Notes: generated by a model not told the origin, from the letters alone. Shown: positions 1 through 10,286, counted from the stretch's first letter. The stretch: DNA of 64,000 bases from Neobacillus kokaensis (GCF_014656545.1 NZ_BNDS01000013.1:19388-83387); one strand, 5' to 3'. Made by a program: numbers and translations.

Positions 1-44
1 CCGCCTATTTTTGGCCTTCATTCCGCTCTTGAAACAACTGTCAA

Positions 45-95
45 CTGTCCACCTCAGAAGTACAAATATCCATGAGTGGTGCCTGACACCAATTT
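45..95 (+). repeat. REP-like element, long form
   Basis: A stretch beginning CTGTCCAC and ending in TGGTGCCTGACACC matches 17953-18000 over about 50 bases with scattered substitutions. The 3' part is the imperfect palindrome GGTGCCTGACACC that recurs at five other places in the window. It lies just upstream of the first gene and may carry nothing but the repeat. A REP-type dispersed element is the most likely identity; no transposase for it is present here. Confidence 0.75.
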
Positions 96-155
96 CCTAT
101 AATATAAACATAAACGGTTGTTGCCGCGTATTTTAAAAGATTGGAGTTTTCATTT

Positions 156-890
156 ATGGTTAGGGCTAATTTGAATTTATCAGTTTCTGAGATTTTGGAG
201 CGCGTTAAGGAGTTTGCAGGTAGTGAATGTAAATTAGGGGCGGCCAGTTCTGAGGCTGAATTAGATGCTCAGATAAGAGCAATGAGTAAAGCACAATTGA
301 TGGATACATTTATTGATTCTTTTGAAGGAAGCATTAGCAGCACTGAGATTTGTAGTTTTGTAAAAGCTATATTTGATTTTGATTTAGATGTAGTCCCTGT
401 TCTCTCAAAAGAATTGGCAGAACAGCCATCTGAGCCTGCTTCCAAGGAACCTCTAATCAGAAAAATTCTTGACTCGCAATTCAATCAGCCAGGGCAAAGA
501 CCAACGGGGGCGGCAATCCGGCAAATCATTAATCAAGTTACTGGGATTAATTTAGATGCCATTTCTTCTTTAGAGGGTGCAAGAATTTCTTTATTTTCAA
601 AGGGAAAATGGGTAGTTCAAAATAACCATGATCTGTTCGTTGTTGATACAGGAGATGGTGATGTAGATGTGAGCGTCTACCCTACAAAGTATTTTACTGC
701 CCAAACGGGATTAACAGAGCTGCCGGCAGAATTACAGTACTCATTGTCCGAATTTGGCTTTAAACATGAAAAACAATCCGGAAATTTCTATTATTCCAAT
801 CCGGCTTGTGAGGCTGTCCCGGATTCTTTTAAAGGACAAACCATGGGAGCTATTCTTAAAGTTATCCGAGATTCTTATCGAGATTTATAA
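156..890 (+). CDS. Hypothetical protein, no family recognised
   Basis: An open frame of 244 residues if it starts at the ATG at 156. The in-frame TTG at 141 overlaps the GGAG motif (143-146), which is well placed to serve the ATG, so 156 is preferred. I recognise no catalytic motif, signal peptide or membrane segment. The N-terminal half looks helical and acidic; the C-terminal third (from about residue 150) has alternating hydrophobic segments such as KWVVQNNHDLFVV, suggesting a small alpha/beta domain. It is monocistronic, faces the convergent ThDP-enzyme gene, and is preceded by a REP-like element. Function unknown; that it is a real gene rests on length, the ribosome binding site and ordinary codon use. 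Confidence 0.6.
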   Translation: MVRANLNLSVSEILERVKEFAGSECKLGAASSEAELDAQIRAMSKAQLMDTFIDSFEGSISSTEICSFVKAIFDFDLDVVPVLSKELAEQPSEPASKEPLIRKILDSQFNQPGQRPTGAAIRQIINQVTGINLDAISSLEGARISLFSKGKWVVQNNHDLFVVDTGDGDVDVSVYPTKYFTAQTGLTELPAELQYSLSEFGFKHEKQSGNFYYSNPACEAVPDSFKGQTMGAILKVIRDSYRDL

Positions 891-949
891 TGATATATAT
901 GTAAACCTGCCTGTTATTGTTTATCCCAGGAGCTTTCTGGCGACACTCC

Positions 950-983
950 GGGGAGCCTTCTCATGCGCGGCTAGGGGCTCCCC
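950..983. terminator. Hairpin between convergent genes
   Basis: GGGGAGCC (950-957) pairs perfectly with GGCTCCCC (976-983) across an 18-base loop. It lies between the ends of the convergent genes at 890 and 991 and is followed on the plus strand by a T-rich stretch. The loop is long and the T run interrupted, so it is a plausible but not typical bidirectional terminator. Confidence 0.45.
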
Positions 984-990
984 TTATCTC

Positions 991-2634
991 TTACTTTCCA
1001 AACGAGGATAAAAACTTCACCCGGTCGCCCATTGGCGGCACATTATTATCGACCAGCGCTACCTCAAGAACAGCAGGGCTATTTCCATTCAACAAGTTAT
1101 CGATCATGTCTTGAGTGATATCTCTAAGCTCCGTCACCCTAAAACTTGGTATATTCATAGCCGCCGCCATCGCACTAATATTAATCCCCTCTTGTTCAAA
1201 GGAAGGATGAGTCCGATTGAACTGCAGGGCATGACCATGGTACACCATTCCTAAGCGAGCATTGTTCATGACAATAAATAGAATCGGCAAATGATATTCC
1301 TTAGCTGTTAAAATTTCCATGCCGTGCATGAAAAAGCAGCCGTCTCCTGTAATACAAACCACCGGACGTTCAGGCTCAGCCAGTTGAGAGCCAATAGCAG
1401 AGCCAATACCGCTTCCCATCGCTCCAAAATGTACATTAATATTATATGAATCAGTATCTACAACCTTCATGTACTGAATCACATAAGACATAAACTCACC
1501 AATATCAACCGTATATCTCGTTGAGACAGGCAAATATTTTTGGATGTTCAAAAGTACATTTTTTGTATTATACTCCTGCCCATCTCCTGCTGCATCACTC
1601 TTCACTTCAGCAGCTCGTTTTACCGCTTTTCTTGTGAGTCCCAACGCCCTTAATTCCTCAATCAAAAATAGTAAACTTAAATTAATATCACCAAGAACAG
1701 GAAGGTCCACCTTATACTTACGGTTAAATACAGTATGGTCAAAATCCATTTGGACCATAAACCGATCTTTTGTAAGGTTTGCATTATAATTATTCGTTGC
1801 TGTTTCACCCAAGCTTGATCCTACAACCAGTAATACTTTACCATCACCTTCGTTAATCAAGTTGGAGGCAGATTCATGACCGGCAAATCCAAACACTCCG
1901 GCTAAAAGAGGGTAATCCTCAGGAATATATCCCTTTGCTTGCGGTGTAGTAATAATCGGCCAATTCAGCATTTCTGCCAGCTCTTGTAAATGCTCAACAG
2001 AGTTCCGGATTCCCTGTCCCGCGAAAATATACCCATGTTCTCTTGTTACGAGTTCCTTTGCTGTCTCTTTAATGACATTCAGGTCTGGAATAATCGGATT
2101 TCTTTTAGCCGCAGCCGGGATGGCCGCTGCCTCAACCTGCTTGTGCTGTACATCGATAGGAAGCGCAATGTGAACAGGTCCCGGCACCCCGGAAATCGCT
2201 ATTTCCACTGCTTTAACTACTTCCTCAAGAACATTCTTTGACTCCATCACGGTCACGCTATATTTCGTGATCGGCTGAAAAATAGGCTGTGCATCTAATT
2301 CCTGTGACGCATTTAACCCTATTGTCGTTACAGGAACAGCACCCGTAATAAATAAAATCGGTAAATGCTCACGCATAGCATTTGCAGCCCCTGTCACAAG
2401 GTTGGTTCCGCCAGGACCGCTTGATCCAATACAAACGCTGATTTGATTGGTGTATTTGGCATAAGCCGCAGCCATATAAGAGGCCGCCCCTTCATGTTTG
2501 GTAACAATAGGGGTGATCTCTGGCATTTCATTCATTTCGTCAAAAAATGCGTTGACGGAGCCTGCCGGAATCCCGAAAATATGCTTTACGCCACTTCTTT
2601 TTAAATACTCCAAAACAATTCTTGCTGCTTTCAT
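991..2634 (-). CDS. ThDP-dependent enzyme, acetolactate synthase large-subunit-like
   Basis: A 547-residue member of the thiamin-diphosphate family with the usual three-domain order: N-terminal PYR domain with the cofactor-activating glutamate in KHEGAAS (about residue 48), a central domain, and a C-terminal PP domain with the Mg/ThDP motif starting GDGCFF and ending near MNNARLGM. Such enzymes decarboxylate 2-oxo acids and transfer the resulting aldehyde; acetolactate synthase is the nearest textbook relative. No small subunit is nearby and the gene stands alone, so a catabolic AlsS-like role or a different 2-oxo acid is as likely as branched-chain amino acid synthesis. The ATG at 2634 is preferred over the GTG at 2640 because GAGG sits 7 bases before it. 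The next gene upstream ends only 9 bases away. Confidence 0.8.
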   Translation of the reverse strand: MKAARIVLEYLKRSGVKHIFGIPAGSVNAFFDEMNEMPEITPIVTKHEGAASYMAAAYAKYTNQISVCIGSSGPGGTNLVTGAANAMREHLPILFITGAVPVTTIGLNASQELDAQPIFQPITKYSVTVMESKNVLEEVVKAVEIAISGVPGPVHIALPIDVQHKQVEAAAIPAAAKRNPIIPDLNVIKETAKELVTREHGYIFAGQGIRNSVEHLQELAEMLNWPIITTPQAKGYIPEDYPLLAGVFGFAGHESASNLINEGDGKVLLVVGSSLGETATNNYNANLTKDRFMVQMDFDHTVFNRKYKVDLPVLGDINLSLLFLIEELRALGLTRKAVKRAAEVKSDAAGDGQEYNTKNVLLNIQKYLPVSTRYTVDIGEFMSYVIQYMKVVDTDSYNINVHFGAMGSGIGSAIGSQLAEPERPVVCITGDGCFFMHGMEILTAKEYHLPILFIVMNNARLGMVYHGHALQFNRTHPSFEQEGINISAMAAAMNIPSFRVTELRDITQDMIDNLLNGNSPAVLEVALVDNNVPPMGDRVKFLSSFGK

Positions 2635-2643
2635 AAGCACACC

Positions 2644-5397
2644 TCACTGTTGAAAATATTTATTTACAATCTCATCCGCTGTTATAGGGCGGCTGAAATA
2701 GTAACCCTGCATCAAATAACATTGTCGAGATGCCAAAAATTCAGCTTGTTCCTCTGTCTCTACACCCTCTGCAATCACATTCAGATTTAAGTTTTGGGCT
2801 AGTGTAATAATCGTATTTGTTATGGCGGCATCACTCTTTGACATATGCCTTATAAAGGATTTATCAATTTTCAATGTAGATATTGGCATATTCTTCAAAT
2901 AACCCAAAGAAGAATAGCCTGTCCCAAAATCGTCAATAGCAATATTGATTCCTAAATCTTGGAGCTTTCTCATCGTTTTTAAGGTCAACAATGTATTTTT
3001 TACAATTAAATTTTCAGTAAGTTCTAGATGTAAAAATTCAGGTAGCAGCTCTGTTTCTATTAAAATGCTTTTTACCTTGGAAAATAAATTGTTTTGTTCA
3101 AACTGTCGGGCTGATAAATTTACAGACATGCTGATTAGCGGATATCCTTGATCATGCCATTGCTTTAATTGCCCGCAGGCTTTTCTTAGAACCCATTCCC
3201 CTATAGGAATAATTAATCCTGTCTCTTCTGCAATTGGAATAAATTTATCTGGAGATATAAGGCCATGTTCGGGATGATTCCATCTCAGCAAGGCTTCTAC
3301 TCTCTCAATCTTCTTCGTTTTATAGTTCATAAGCGGCTGGTAATAAATCACCAGCTCATCTCGTTCAAGAGCTTTGTATAAAGCATTTTCCAGCTTAATC
3401 GTTTCAAATGTTCTTGTATCCATTCCTTCACTGAAGAAATGGTAGCTGTTTCCTGATATTTCCTTTGATTTGTACATAGCCGTATCGGCATTTTTAATTA
3501 AAATTTCTCCGGTATCGCCGTTATCAGGAAATAGGCTTATCCCAATACTTGTTTTTATATACATTTCATAATCGTTTAGGTGAAATGGACTTGAAAAAGA
3601 TCCAATAACGCGATTCACTATTTTTAAAACTTCATTTTCATTTTTGATATTAGGTAAATAAATGGTGAATTCATCACCGCCTTGCCGTGATACAGTGGCA
3701 CTTTCCGGAACACAAACCGTTAACCGATTGGCGACCTGTCTTAGCAGCATATCCCCATAACTGTGCCCCATCGTGTCGTTAACAAACTTAAAGCGATCTA
3801 AATCTAAGTATAGAACCGCTAATTTTTCTCCATTTATTTTCGCATGCGTCAGACCTTGATTTAACCGATCTTTTAACAAAACCCTATTCGGCAAATCTGT
3901 CAAACTATCAAAATAAGCATGATACCTAATTTCTTCCTCCAATTGCTTTCTTTCAGTAATATCTTTGAAGGTAACGACCTCGCCGACAATCTGATCCCCT
4001 TCCTTTATGGAAGAGATGACGTATTCTACCGGAAAGCTGGATCCGTCCTTTCGAAAAAACTCCGCATCCTTACTATTTTGCTTCGTGCAGTTTGCTGTTT
4101 GTTTACTAAAAATCAAACAGGCTGGCTTTCCGATTAACTCATTTTTCCTTTCATAACCTAACATCGCGGCTCCAGCCGGATTACAAAACGTAATTTTTCG
4201 ATTAAGATCCAGTCCAAATATGCCTTCACCTGCGGAGTTAAGAATTAATTCCTTTTCCCGGCTTAAATTCTGTAATTCCGCTACAACACGTTCCAATTCC
4301 TTATTTTTCACTTTTACTTCTGAAGTTCTTTCCTCGATAATCAACTCTTGTTTTTCCATAAACAAAAGATTTGATAATGTCGAAGCAGTAGCATCCACTA
4401 TTGATTGAGCCAGCTGTATTTGTGCTTCAGAATAAAAGAACTCCGAATCATCAAGATTCACAATAGATATTTGCCCTAAAGCCTCCCCCATTGAAATTAA
4501 CGGAAGCATGAACAGACCGGTAATACCAAAGTTCCTGCAGACCTCATGGTTCGGTCTATCATCAGCAAAAACATCTTGAATGAGGATGGGCTTTTTGGTT
4601 TCAATAACCTCTTGCATGACAGCATCATTGCTTTGATCAATGATGATTTTTTTATGCGTATTCATCCAATCTTCTTCTGTCCAGTCACTATCCTTACTTA
4701 ACTTCGCTGGTTTAATTCTTTTCCCAGCTAATGGATCGAGCAAATGAACTCCCGTATTATAATTATCTAGGACCTTTCCAAGATAGGAAAAACAAATATC
4801 AAGACTTTCTTGCATCGTCGAACACATAGATAAACCACGGGTCACATCGAGAAGCAGCTGTTTCTCAGCTATTAGGTTTTCTTTATATGTTAAATTTCTT
4901 GAGTTTTGTATTGCAACAGCAGCCATATTGACATAAGCTTCGACCGTTTGAATTTCATCCTCGGTTAAGTTCATTGGAATGCCATAATCAAACAAAAAGA
5001 CAAGGCCAAATAGCTCTTCTTCAAATGAAATGGGAAGTACAAGTAACGATTTAATTTTAAAGCCTTCGACAGCCCGCGGGTCTGGCCGGCTGTCCTTTGA
5101 GGTATCAGGAATATAAATGGCACGTCTGGTTTCTATCACTTCTTTGGCCAGCAGGTCAATTTCCGTATCAATCACATGCATGTCCAGTGTCCAGCCATTA
5201 ATCACCTCTGGTTTTCCGACATATCCTCTAAATGTCCCATCTTCCTGCGGTAAGTAGATTCCCACAGAGTCACATTGAACAATTTCTTCAGATATTGCGA
5301 TGGTTACTTGTTCTAATACTTCGCGTAAATCCCGCTTTGTATTAATGATTTTTGTTATGTTTGCAAGTCGAGAATACCTCGTTTGTTCTTTAAACAT
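2644..5397 (-). CDS. GAF-GAF-PAS-GGDEF-EAL cyclic-di-GMP protein
   Basis: A 917-residue soluble signalling protein with no clear membrane segment. Order: GAF-like domain (about 1-165), second GAF-like domain (about 185-350), short coiled coil, PAS domain (about 385-490, beginning [14 protein letters not shown]), GGDEF domain with an intact RQGGDEF motif (about 568-575) and EAL domain with an intact VEALLRW motif (near 700) and the [10 protein letters not shown] loop. Both active sites look complete, so it may make and degrade cyclic-di-GMP, with the GAF/PAS part sensing a small ligand, redox state or light. It lies 9 bases upstream of the ThDP-enzyme gene and could be co-transcribed with it. 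The ATG at 5397 has a GGAG motif 9 bases before it. Confidence 0.9.
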   Translation of the reverse strand: MFKEQTRYSRLANITKIINTKRDLREVLEQVTIAISEEIVQCDSVGIYLPQEDGTFRGYVGKPEVINGWTLDMHVIDTEIDLLAKEVIETRRAIYIPDTSKDSRPDPRAVEGFKIKSLLVLPISFEEELFGLVFLFDYGIPMNLTEDEIQTVEAYVNMAAVAIQNSRNLTYKENLIAEKQLLLDVTRGLSMCSTMQESLDICFSYLGKVLDNYNTGVHLLDPLAGKRIKPAKLSKDSDWTEEDWMNTHKKIIIDQSNDAVMQEVIETKKPILIQDVFADDRPNHEVCRNFGITGLFMLPLISMGEALGQISIVNLDDSEFFYSEAQIQLAQSIVDATASTLSNLLFMEKQELIIEERTSEVKVKNKELERVVAELQNLSREKELILNSAGEGIFGLDLNRKITFCNPAGAAMLGYERKNELIGKPACLIFSKQTANCTKQNSKDAEFFRKDGSSFPVEYVISSIKEGDQIVGEVVTFKDITERKQLEEEIRYHAYFDSLTDLPNRVLLKDRLNQGLTHAKINGEKLAVLYLDLDRFKFVNDTMGHSYGDMLLRQVANRLTVCVPESATVSRQGGDEFTIYLPNIKNENEVLKIVNRVIGSFSSPFHLNDYEMYIKTSIGISLFPDNGDTGEILIKNADTAMYKSKEISGNSYHFFSEGMDTRTFETIKLENALYKALERDELVIYYQPLMNYKTKKIERVEALLRWNHPEHGLISPDKFIPIAEETGLIIPIGEWVLRKACGQLKQWHDQGYPLISMSVNLSARQFEQNNLFSKVKSILIETELLPEFLHLELTENLIVKNTLLTLKTMRKLQDLGINIAIDDFGTGYSSLGYLKNMPISTLKIDKSFIRHMSKSDAAITNTIITLAQNLNLNVIAEGVETEEQAEFLASRQCYLMQGYYFSRPITADEIVNKYFQQ

Positions 5398-5646
5398 TCA
5401 GATAAACTCCATTCCTTGGCATAGTTTTTTCATTGAATTATCGTCATGTGCTTATAAACATTTTTCGACTTTTTTCTACATTATTCTTATCTAAGTTTAC
5501 AATACTATTGGTACCATGGATAGATAAATATACATAAATTAGTACTTTAGATAGATATAAATACCCTATTTATTTTGGAAAAACCTGAAGTAATAAAATA
5601 GTATTTAGACCTGAATTCAAACCACTTCAAAAAATGACCAAATATA

Positions 5647-5680
5647 AAAGGCACGAAACCATCTAGGATTTCGTACCTTT
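5647..5680 (-). terminator. Terminator of the M20 amidohydrolase operon
   Basis: AAAGGCACGAAA (5647-5658) pairs with TTTCGTACCTTT (5669-5680) with one mismatch and a 10-base loop, 16 bases past the stop codon at 5696. On the minus strand the second arm ends in a T-rich run. The rest of the 5398-5695 gap is AT-rich and presumably holds the promoter of the cyclic-di-GMP gene; no clear promoter could be assigned. Confidence 0.75.
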
Positions 5681-5695
5681 TAGAAAAATAAATAT

Positions 5696-6871
5696 CTAGT
5701 TATTCAGATAAGCCCAGGCATATTGTGCGTAGAGTTCCGCTCCCGTAGTAAGGGCGTCTTCGTCAATGTTGAATTTGCCGTGGTGGTGTGCCCATTGTGT
5801 GTCTTTTTCAGGATTACCGCAGCCTACAAGAGCAAAGCTTCCCGGTGATTGATCCAAATAAAAGCTGAAATCTTCACCGCCCATGGTCGGCTTTTCATTG
5901 TACAGTACACCATCTCCGAATGCCGCAGCAGCTACCTTTTGGACAAGGTTGGCACTTTCCTCGTCGTTAATAACTGCTCGGGTGCCGCGGATGTAATCTA
6001 CCTGCGCCTCCGCTCCGTAAACGGCAGCCACCTGATCAGCATAATGTTTGAGCTGATTTTCAATGTGTTCTCTAGTTTTTGGGTCAAAACAACGTACGGT
6101 CCCTTCAATCACCGCATTTTCTGCAATGACATTGAAGCGTGTCCCGACGACCATTTTACCGATTGTAAGTACAGCCGGCTGCTGTGGATCAACCGTTCTT
6201 GAGACGACCGTTTGTACATTCATTACGAAAGAAGAGGCAACGATTGCTGCATCAATACAAGCATGTGGTATTGCTCCGTGACCGCCTCTGCCCTTGAATG
6301 TTACGGTAAAAAGATCTGCTGATGCAAAAGATGGTCCTGGCGAACAGGAAACTTTGTGCGTTGGCATTTGTGACCAAATATGGATGCCGAAAACGTTATC
6401 GACACCTTCCATCGCTCCCTGTTTCACCAATTCATTCGCACCTGTTGCCACTTCCTCAGCTGGCTGGAAAATCAAACGCACATTTCCAGGCAATTCTTCT
6501 TTTATTTCACTTAACGCTTTGGCCGCAATTAAGAGCATAGAGGTGTGGGCATCGTGGCCGCATGCATGCATTTTTCCTTCTTCTATTGATGCATAGGGCA
6601 GATCCTTGTTTAATTCTTCGACCGTTAATGCATCCATATCAGCTCTTAGCGCGACGGTTTTACCTGGCTTACCGCCTTCAATTGTGGCAATTACGCCAGT
6701 CGGTTCAGTTTTTCGATAATGAACCCCCAGCTTCTCAAGATACTCGCAGACAAACGCTGTTGTCTTAAATTCTTCCCACGATAATTCCGGCTCACGATGA
6801 AATTTCCGGCGCAGCTCAGTTAGTTCCCCGCTATATTTTTGAATAGCTTCTTTTATTGCTGCATGAATCAT
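5696..6871 (-). CDS. M20D metallo-amidohydrolase (HipO/aminoacylase-like)
   Basis: A 391-residue zinc-dependent amidohydrolase that cleaves N-acyl or N-aminoacyl amino acids. Metal-site motifs are visible: LRADMDAL (about 75-82), MHACGHDAHTS (about 102-112), PAEE (about 136-139) and a C-terminal GGEDFSFY, with a dimerisation domain between. The length fits the hippurate hydrolase/N-acyl-L-amino acid hydrolase group. The ATG at 6871 is preceded by GGAGG and lies 2 bases after the stop of the carbamoylase-like gene, so it is the last gene of a three-gene operon with that gene and the permease. The substrate cannot be read from sequence; the neighbours suggest an acylated or carbamoylated amino acid taken up by the permease. 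Confidence 0.88.
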   Translation of the reverse strand: MIHAAIKEAIQKYSGELTELRRKFHREPELSWEEFKTTAFVCEYLEKLGVHYRKTEPTGVIATIEGGKPGKTVALRADMDALTVEELNKDLPYASIEEGKMHACGHDAHTSMLLIAAKALSEIKEELPGNVRLIFQPAEEVATGANELVKQGAMEGVDNVFGIHIWSQMPTHKVSCSPGPSFASADLFTVTFKGRGGHGAIPHACIDAAIVASSFVMNVQTVVSRTVDPQQPAVLTIGKMVVGTRFNVIAENAVIEGTVRCFDPKTREHIENQLKHYADQVAAVYGAEAQVDYIRGTRAVINDEESANLVQKVAAAAFGDGVLYNEKPTMGGEDFSFYLDQSPGSFALVGCGNPEKDTQWAHHHGKFNIDEDALTTGAELYAQYAWAYLNN

Positions 6872-6873
6872 TT

Positions 6874-8103
6874 TTATTCCGCCTCCGTTAATTTCTTTGC
6901 TGCCTCATATAGAATCTGTACAGCATTTGCTAAATCCTGCGAATCGGACCATTCTTCCGGACAATGGCTCAGGCCGTCTTTACTTGGGACAAACAGCATG
7001 CCTACATCTGTAACATCTGAAAACACCATCGCATCATGGCCAGCCCCGCTGTTTATCGAACAAAACGGAATATTTAATTCACTGCATTTTTCGCTCAAAA
7101 GGGCGATAATCTCTTGGTTCATTGCCTTTGGAGGCATATATAATTGCTGCTGCACTGAGTTTTTAATCCCAAACGCATGAAAGGATTCGACTAATTGCTG
7201 CACCTGGCCAATCATGTTAAGAATATGTTCTTCTCTTCCGGAGCGGAGATCGACTGTAAAAACTACTTTGTTCGGAATCACATTTGCTCCATTTGGAAAG
7301 ACGTGAAGGCGCCCCGTTGTGATAACTGAGCCCTCCCCTTCACTTAAAGCAATTTCCGGCAGCTGTGCAATCATCTTAGCAGCCACAACTAACGCATCTG
7401 AACGGCGATCCATCGGTGTTGTTCCCGCATGTCCTGCCTTACCCTCTACTGTTATCTCTAATTGGGCTAGGCCAACAATAGCTTCTACCATTCCAATTGG
7501 AATACCCTTTTCCTCAAGAATTGGTCCTTGTTCAATATGCAGCTCCAGATAGGCTTTCATTGTTTTCGGATCTCTTTTCTTCGGAAGCGATGGATCCAGC
7601 CCGATTTCAGCCATAGCTTCAACTGTTGTAATACCACCCTTATCGGTTAAATTTATAAACTCTTCCTCGCCCAATGACCCGACAATCCCTCTAGACCCCA
7701 TCAAGCCGCCGCCAAACCGTGAGCCTTCTTCTTCGATTAAAGCGATCACTTCTAACGGATATTTCGGTTTAATTTTATTTTTAGCAAAAAGGGCTGCAAC
7801 CTCAAGCCCTGCTACCACACCGGCGGGACCGTCATAGGAACCGCCGTTTGGTACAGAATCAAAATGGGAACCGATTAATACACTAGGTGCATCTTTTAAT
7901 GTCCCTTCAAGCTTGCCGAAGATATTCCCAAGTCCGTCCTCGCTAACTTGTAAACCGTACTCCTTCATTTTTTCCTTTAAATATTCCCTAGCTTGCAAAT
8001 CCTCCTTGCTATAAGTCAGCCTTGTCGTGCCCTGCCCAGGTGTTGCTGTAAATTGACTTAACGCCTCAATATGACCTTCAATTCGTTGTTTCAAGTCGTT
8101 CAA
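6874..8103 (-). CDS. M20 hydrolase of the N-carbamoyl-L-amino acid/allantoate group
   Basis: About 409 residues. Motifs typical of hydantoinase/carbamoylase amidases are visible: GSHFDSVPNGGSYDGPAGV (near residue 78), EEEGSRFGGGLMGSRG, a dimerisation domain with GKAGHAGTTPMDRR, and a C-terminal SGAGHDAM. These enzymes bind two metal ions and release ammonia and CO2 from carbamoyl or ureido groups (HyuC, AllC, beta-ureidopropionase). The track-like start at 8118 is a TTG inside the GGAGGG ribosome binding site itself; the TTG at 8103, 7 bases after that site, fits better. It is second in the operon, directly after the permease. No other allantoin-pathway gene is present, so a carbamoyl- or formyl-amino acid is more likely than allantoate. 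Confidence 0.87.
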   Translation of the reverse strand: MNDLKQRIEGHIEALSQFTATPGQGTTRLTYSKEDLQAREYLKEKMKEYGLQVSEDGLGNIFGKLEGTLKDAPSVLIGSHFDSVPNGGSYDGPAGVVAGLEVAALFAKNKIKPKYPLEVIALIEEEGSRFGGGLMGSRGIVGSLGEEEFINLTDKGGITTVEAMAEIGLDPSLPKKRDPKTMKAYLELHIEQGPILEEKGIPIGMVEAIVGLAQLEITVEGKAGHAGTTPMDRRSDALVVAAKMIAQLPEIALSEGEGSVITTGRLHVFPNGANVIPNKVVFTVDLRSGREEHILNMIGQVQQLVESFHAFGIKNSVQQQLYMPPKAMNQEIIALLSEKCSELNIPFCSINSGAGHDAMVFSDVTDVGMLFVPSKDGLSHCPEEWSDSQDLANAVQILYEAAKKLTEAE

Positions 8104-8118
8104 TGAATTTCCCTCCAA

Positions 8119-9336
8119 TTATTTCAAGAATCCAACAAATATACCTGCTAAGATAACCGATACAATCGTTACGGTGACGAACCCGCCCACGAGCATCGGC
8201 GGCAGCATCCGGCTTGTCAATATCTCTCTTTCCTTTTCATCCTCAGTTAACGATTTTATGACTTCATTTGTAATAATATAATCAGCCGGAAATCCGTATA
8301 AAGCTGTTAGTGATACGGCGAACGCCATCTCCTTGCTTACTTTTAACAGCTTGCCGGCAATAAATGAGAAGATATACATCCCGATGACACCTAAAACAAT
8401 CGTTCCAATCAGCGGATAAATAATTTGAAGCATCATCCCTGGTGTTGCCTGTTTTAACCCATCAAAAATGAACAACATTAACGCCAATAGCGCAAAGCCA
8501 AAGCCATTTGCTTTTTGTAGCACCTGCTTTTCGAGAAAACCGACACTTGAAGCAATCACACCGAACAACAGACACAGAACAAACGGACTGATGGATACAT
8601 ACGGTGCCGTTATAGTAGAAACTAGATAAGCAAGGTAGGCCACAACTGCTAATCTAAAAAACTTAAAGAATTCAGTGTTATATTTTTCCGGCATGTGTTT
8701 AAACAGTTTAAGTTCCATTTTGCCAGATGCTGATGCCGCAACTACTTCTGCAGCTGCCATTTCTTGTTCATTGAATTCCAATTTCCCGCTGCGGTATTGG
8801 CTAAGAAGTCTTTTTCCTTCTTTCTTTAATACAATAGAAGTAAGTGGATATCCTGCAAATCCCTGCATAACGTAGATAACGATGGCAAATACAGAAAGGG
8901 AGACAAGGCCCGCTTCCTTTGCGCCTTCTGACATGATCAGGGCAGATACAACGCCGCCGACTAATGGCGGGATAGCAACAACCACTGTGTTAAATCCAAA
9001 AATCAGGCTGCCAACTGTTAAAAGAACGACGATAATGCCCAAAATCCCTGATAGTGCAATGACAATGGTCTTCCACTGATTCTTTAATTCCTTTAGCGAT
9101 AACAATGTGCCCATATTGGTGATTAATAAGTACATCATCATAGTAGCTACAACTGGCGGGATCCCTGCTATCGCAACAATATCTTTTGGAAAAAATGTCC
9201 AATAACCTGCTAGGAATAAAATAGCACAGATAAAAATGGACGGCACCCACGCTTTTGTGCGGACAGCCACTGCGTCCCCGATAAATAAAATTAAAATTAA
9301 AATGACTAATGCTAGCATTTGTGACAATTGAATCAC
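8119..9336 (-). CDS. Multi-pass membrane protein, probable substrate permease
   Basis: 405 residues with about 10 to 11 hydrophobic segments and few long loops; the one sizeable hydrophilic stretch (about residues 185-215) divides two membrane halves, a layout common in secondary transporters with inverted repeats. I do not recognise a named family. It is the first gene of an operon with the carbamoylase-like and M20D hydrolases (gap of 15 bases to the corrected next start), so uptake of their substrate, or export of a product, is the natural inference. It starts with GTG at 9336; the upstream AGAGAAAG is only a modest ribosome binding site and the ATG six codons in is possible. A cre-like sequence lies about 100 bases upstream. 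Confidence 0.65.
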   Translation of the reverse strand: MIQLSQMLALVILILILFIGDAVAVRTKAWVPSIFICAILFLAGYWTFFPKDIVAIAGIPPVVATMMMYLLITNMGTLLSLKELKNQWKTIVIALSGILGIIVVLLTVGSLIFGFNTVVVAIPPLVGGVVSALIMSEGAKEAGLVSLSVFAIVIYVMQGFAGYPLTSIVLKKEGKRLLSQYRSGKLEFNEQEMAAAEVVAASASGKMELKLFKHMPEKYNTEFFKFFRLAVVAYLAYLVSTITAPYVSISPFVLCLLFGVIASSVGFLEKQVLQKANGFGFALLALMLFIFDGLKQATPGMMLQIIYPLIGTIVLGVIGMYIFSFIAGKLLKVSKEMAFAVSLTALYGFPADYIITNEVIKSLTEDEKEREILTSRMLPPMLVGGFVTVTIVSVILAGIFVGFLK

Positions 9337-9439
9337 TTCGCTTTCTCTAGGATGTATTATTCAAATTATTAAAAATTATGTTACTAGAATAATAATATAA
9401 TTATATTTTTCAGTCAATTTATATTATTTAAATTTTTCT

Positions 9440-9453
9440 TGCAACCGTTTCCA
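9440..9453 (-). promoter_or_regulatory. Possible cre (CcpA) site
   Basis: On the minus strand this reads TGGAAACGGTTGCA, which agrees with the Bacillus cre consensus TGWAANCGNTNWCA except at the two W positions. It lies about 100 bases before the permease operon. A similar stretch occurs at 21837-21852. Catabolite control of the operon is an inference. Confidence 0.35.
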
Positions 9454-9528
9454 ACACACGCTATTACTCATGTGGTATTTTTTGTTATAGGGGAATAAAG
9501 AAATTATTAATATTTGAATAACAAAAAG

Positions 9529-9558
9529 ATGCCTGACACCAATTGGGTGTCAGGCACC
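9529..9558 (-). repeat. REP-like inverted pair acting as terminator
   Basis: ATGCCTGACACC (9529-9540) and GGTGTCAGGCACC (9546-9558) form a near-perfect hairpin with a short loop. On the minus strand it is followed by CTTTTTG and lies 11 bases past the GNAT stop codon, so it probably terminates that transcript. It is the tightest inverted copy of the GTGTCAGGCACC family in this window. Confidence 0.8.
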
Positions 9559-9568
9559 TATATTTAAA

Positions 9569-10273
9569 CTATCTGCAAAATTCTACGAATATGGAATTGT
9601 CGTCTTGTCGCAGCATTCGAGTGCCGCGCCATCCTTGTGCCAGTTTCTCCTGCTGAGCGGAAATATCCCCCATGTTGATAAAAATGGTTTCCTTCCAGAT
9701 TGGCTGCTCAGTTTCCGGCAGTTCTTTTACAAAAGTATAGCGTAATTGCCCGCCGTATTTCTCTTTCAAGGCAGTAATCTGCATCCCTTGGGCAAACTTA
9801 TCTTTCAAGCTTGGGATGTTAAACGGAGCCACAGTACAGCAAACATAACGAAAATCATGCGCTTCCTTTCCCAATTCCTCCATAATCAGTTGGGCAAGCT
9901 TCTTTTGCAAACAGTTCCCGCGGTATTCCGGCAGTACATTCGAAATTTCTTGATAAATAACAGCAGGCAGTTCTGCCATCGTTAAACCGATATCAAATCC
10001 TAAGTGTTCCGGGTCATCATGCTTCGGAACGAGCAATGCTCGGAAGGCAATCAATTCTTCTTCGGCAAACGCTCCAACCATCATTCCATTTCCTTCCAGG
10101 ATATATTGGTACTCCTCTTCCGAAAGCGGCTGAAGGGCTCCCTGTTTATCCATGCTTGCTACAACCCGCTCCTGGACACTTAAAACACTTGGCAAATCTA
10201 TTGATGATAATCTTCTGACTGAAAACGGTACATCACCGTTTTTTGAGAGTATACCGTTAAAAATTGCACTCAC
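9569..10273 (-). CDS. GNAT-like N-acyltransferase
   Basis: About 234 residues with features of the GNAT fold: an N-terminal VRRLSSIDLPSVLSVQERV beta-alpha unit and a pyrophosphate-binding-loop-like stretch around VLPEYRGNCLQKKLAQ. Such enzymes transfer an acyl group from acyl-CoA, often to an amine. The ORF can be extended to an ATG at 10297, inside the epimerase gene, but TAGGAGGG is ideally placed for the GTG at 10273, which is preferred. It follows the epimerase gene by 13 bases and forms an operon with it. Acylation of an amino acid or dipeptide would fit a cluster rich in deacylases, but the substrate is not shown by sequence. Confidence 0.7.
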   Translation of the reverse strand: MSAIFNGILSKNGDVPFSVRRLSSIDLPSVLSVQERVVASMDKQGALQPLSEEEYQYILEGNGMMVGAFAEEELIAFRALLVPKHDDPEHLGFDIGLTMAELPAVIYQEISNVLPEYRGNCLQKKLAQLIMEELGKEAHDFRYVCCTVAPFNIPSLKDKFAQGMQITALKEKYGGQLRYTFVKELPETEQPIWKETIFINMGDISAQQEKLAQGWRGTRMLRQDDNSIFVEFCR

Positions 10274-10286
10274 AACAAACTCCCTC

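Noticed and set aside
5849-6202. 117-residue frame opposite the M20D gene
   Set aside because: Antisense shadow of a well-supported enzyme with no ribosome binding site.
6874-8103. Allantoate amidohydrolase (allC)
   Set aside because: Sequence cannot separate this from carbamoylases and no other purine-degradation gene is present.
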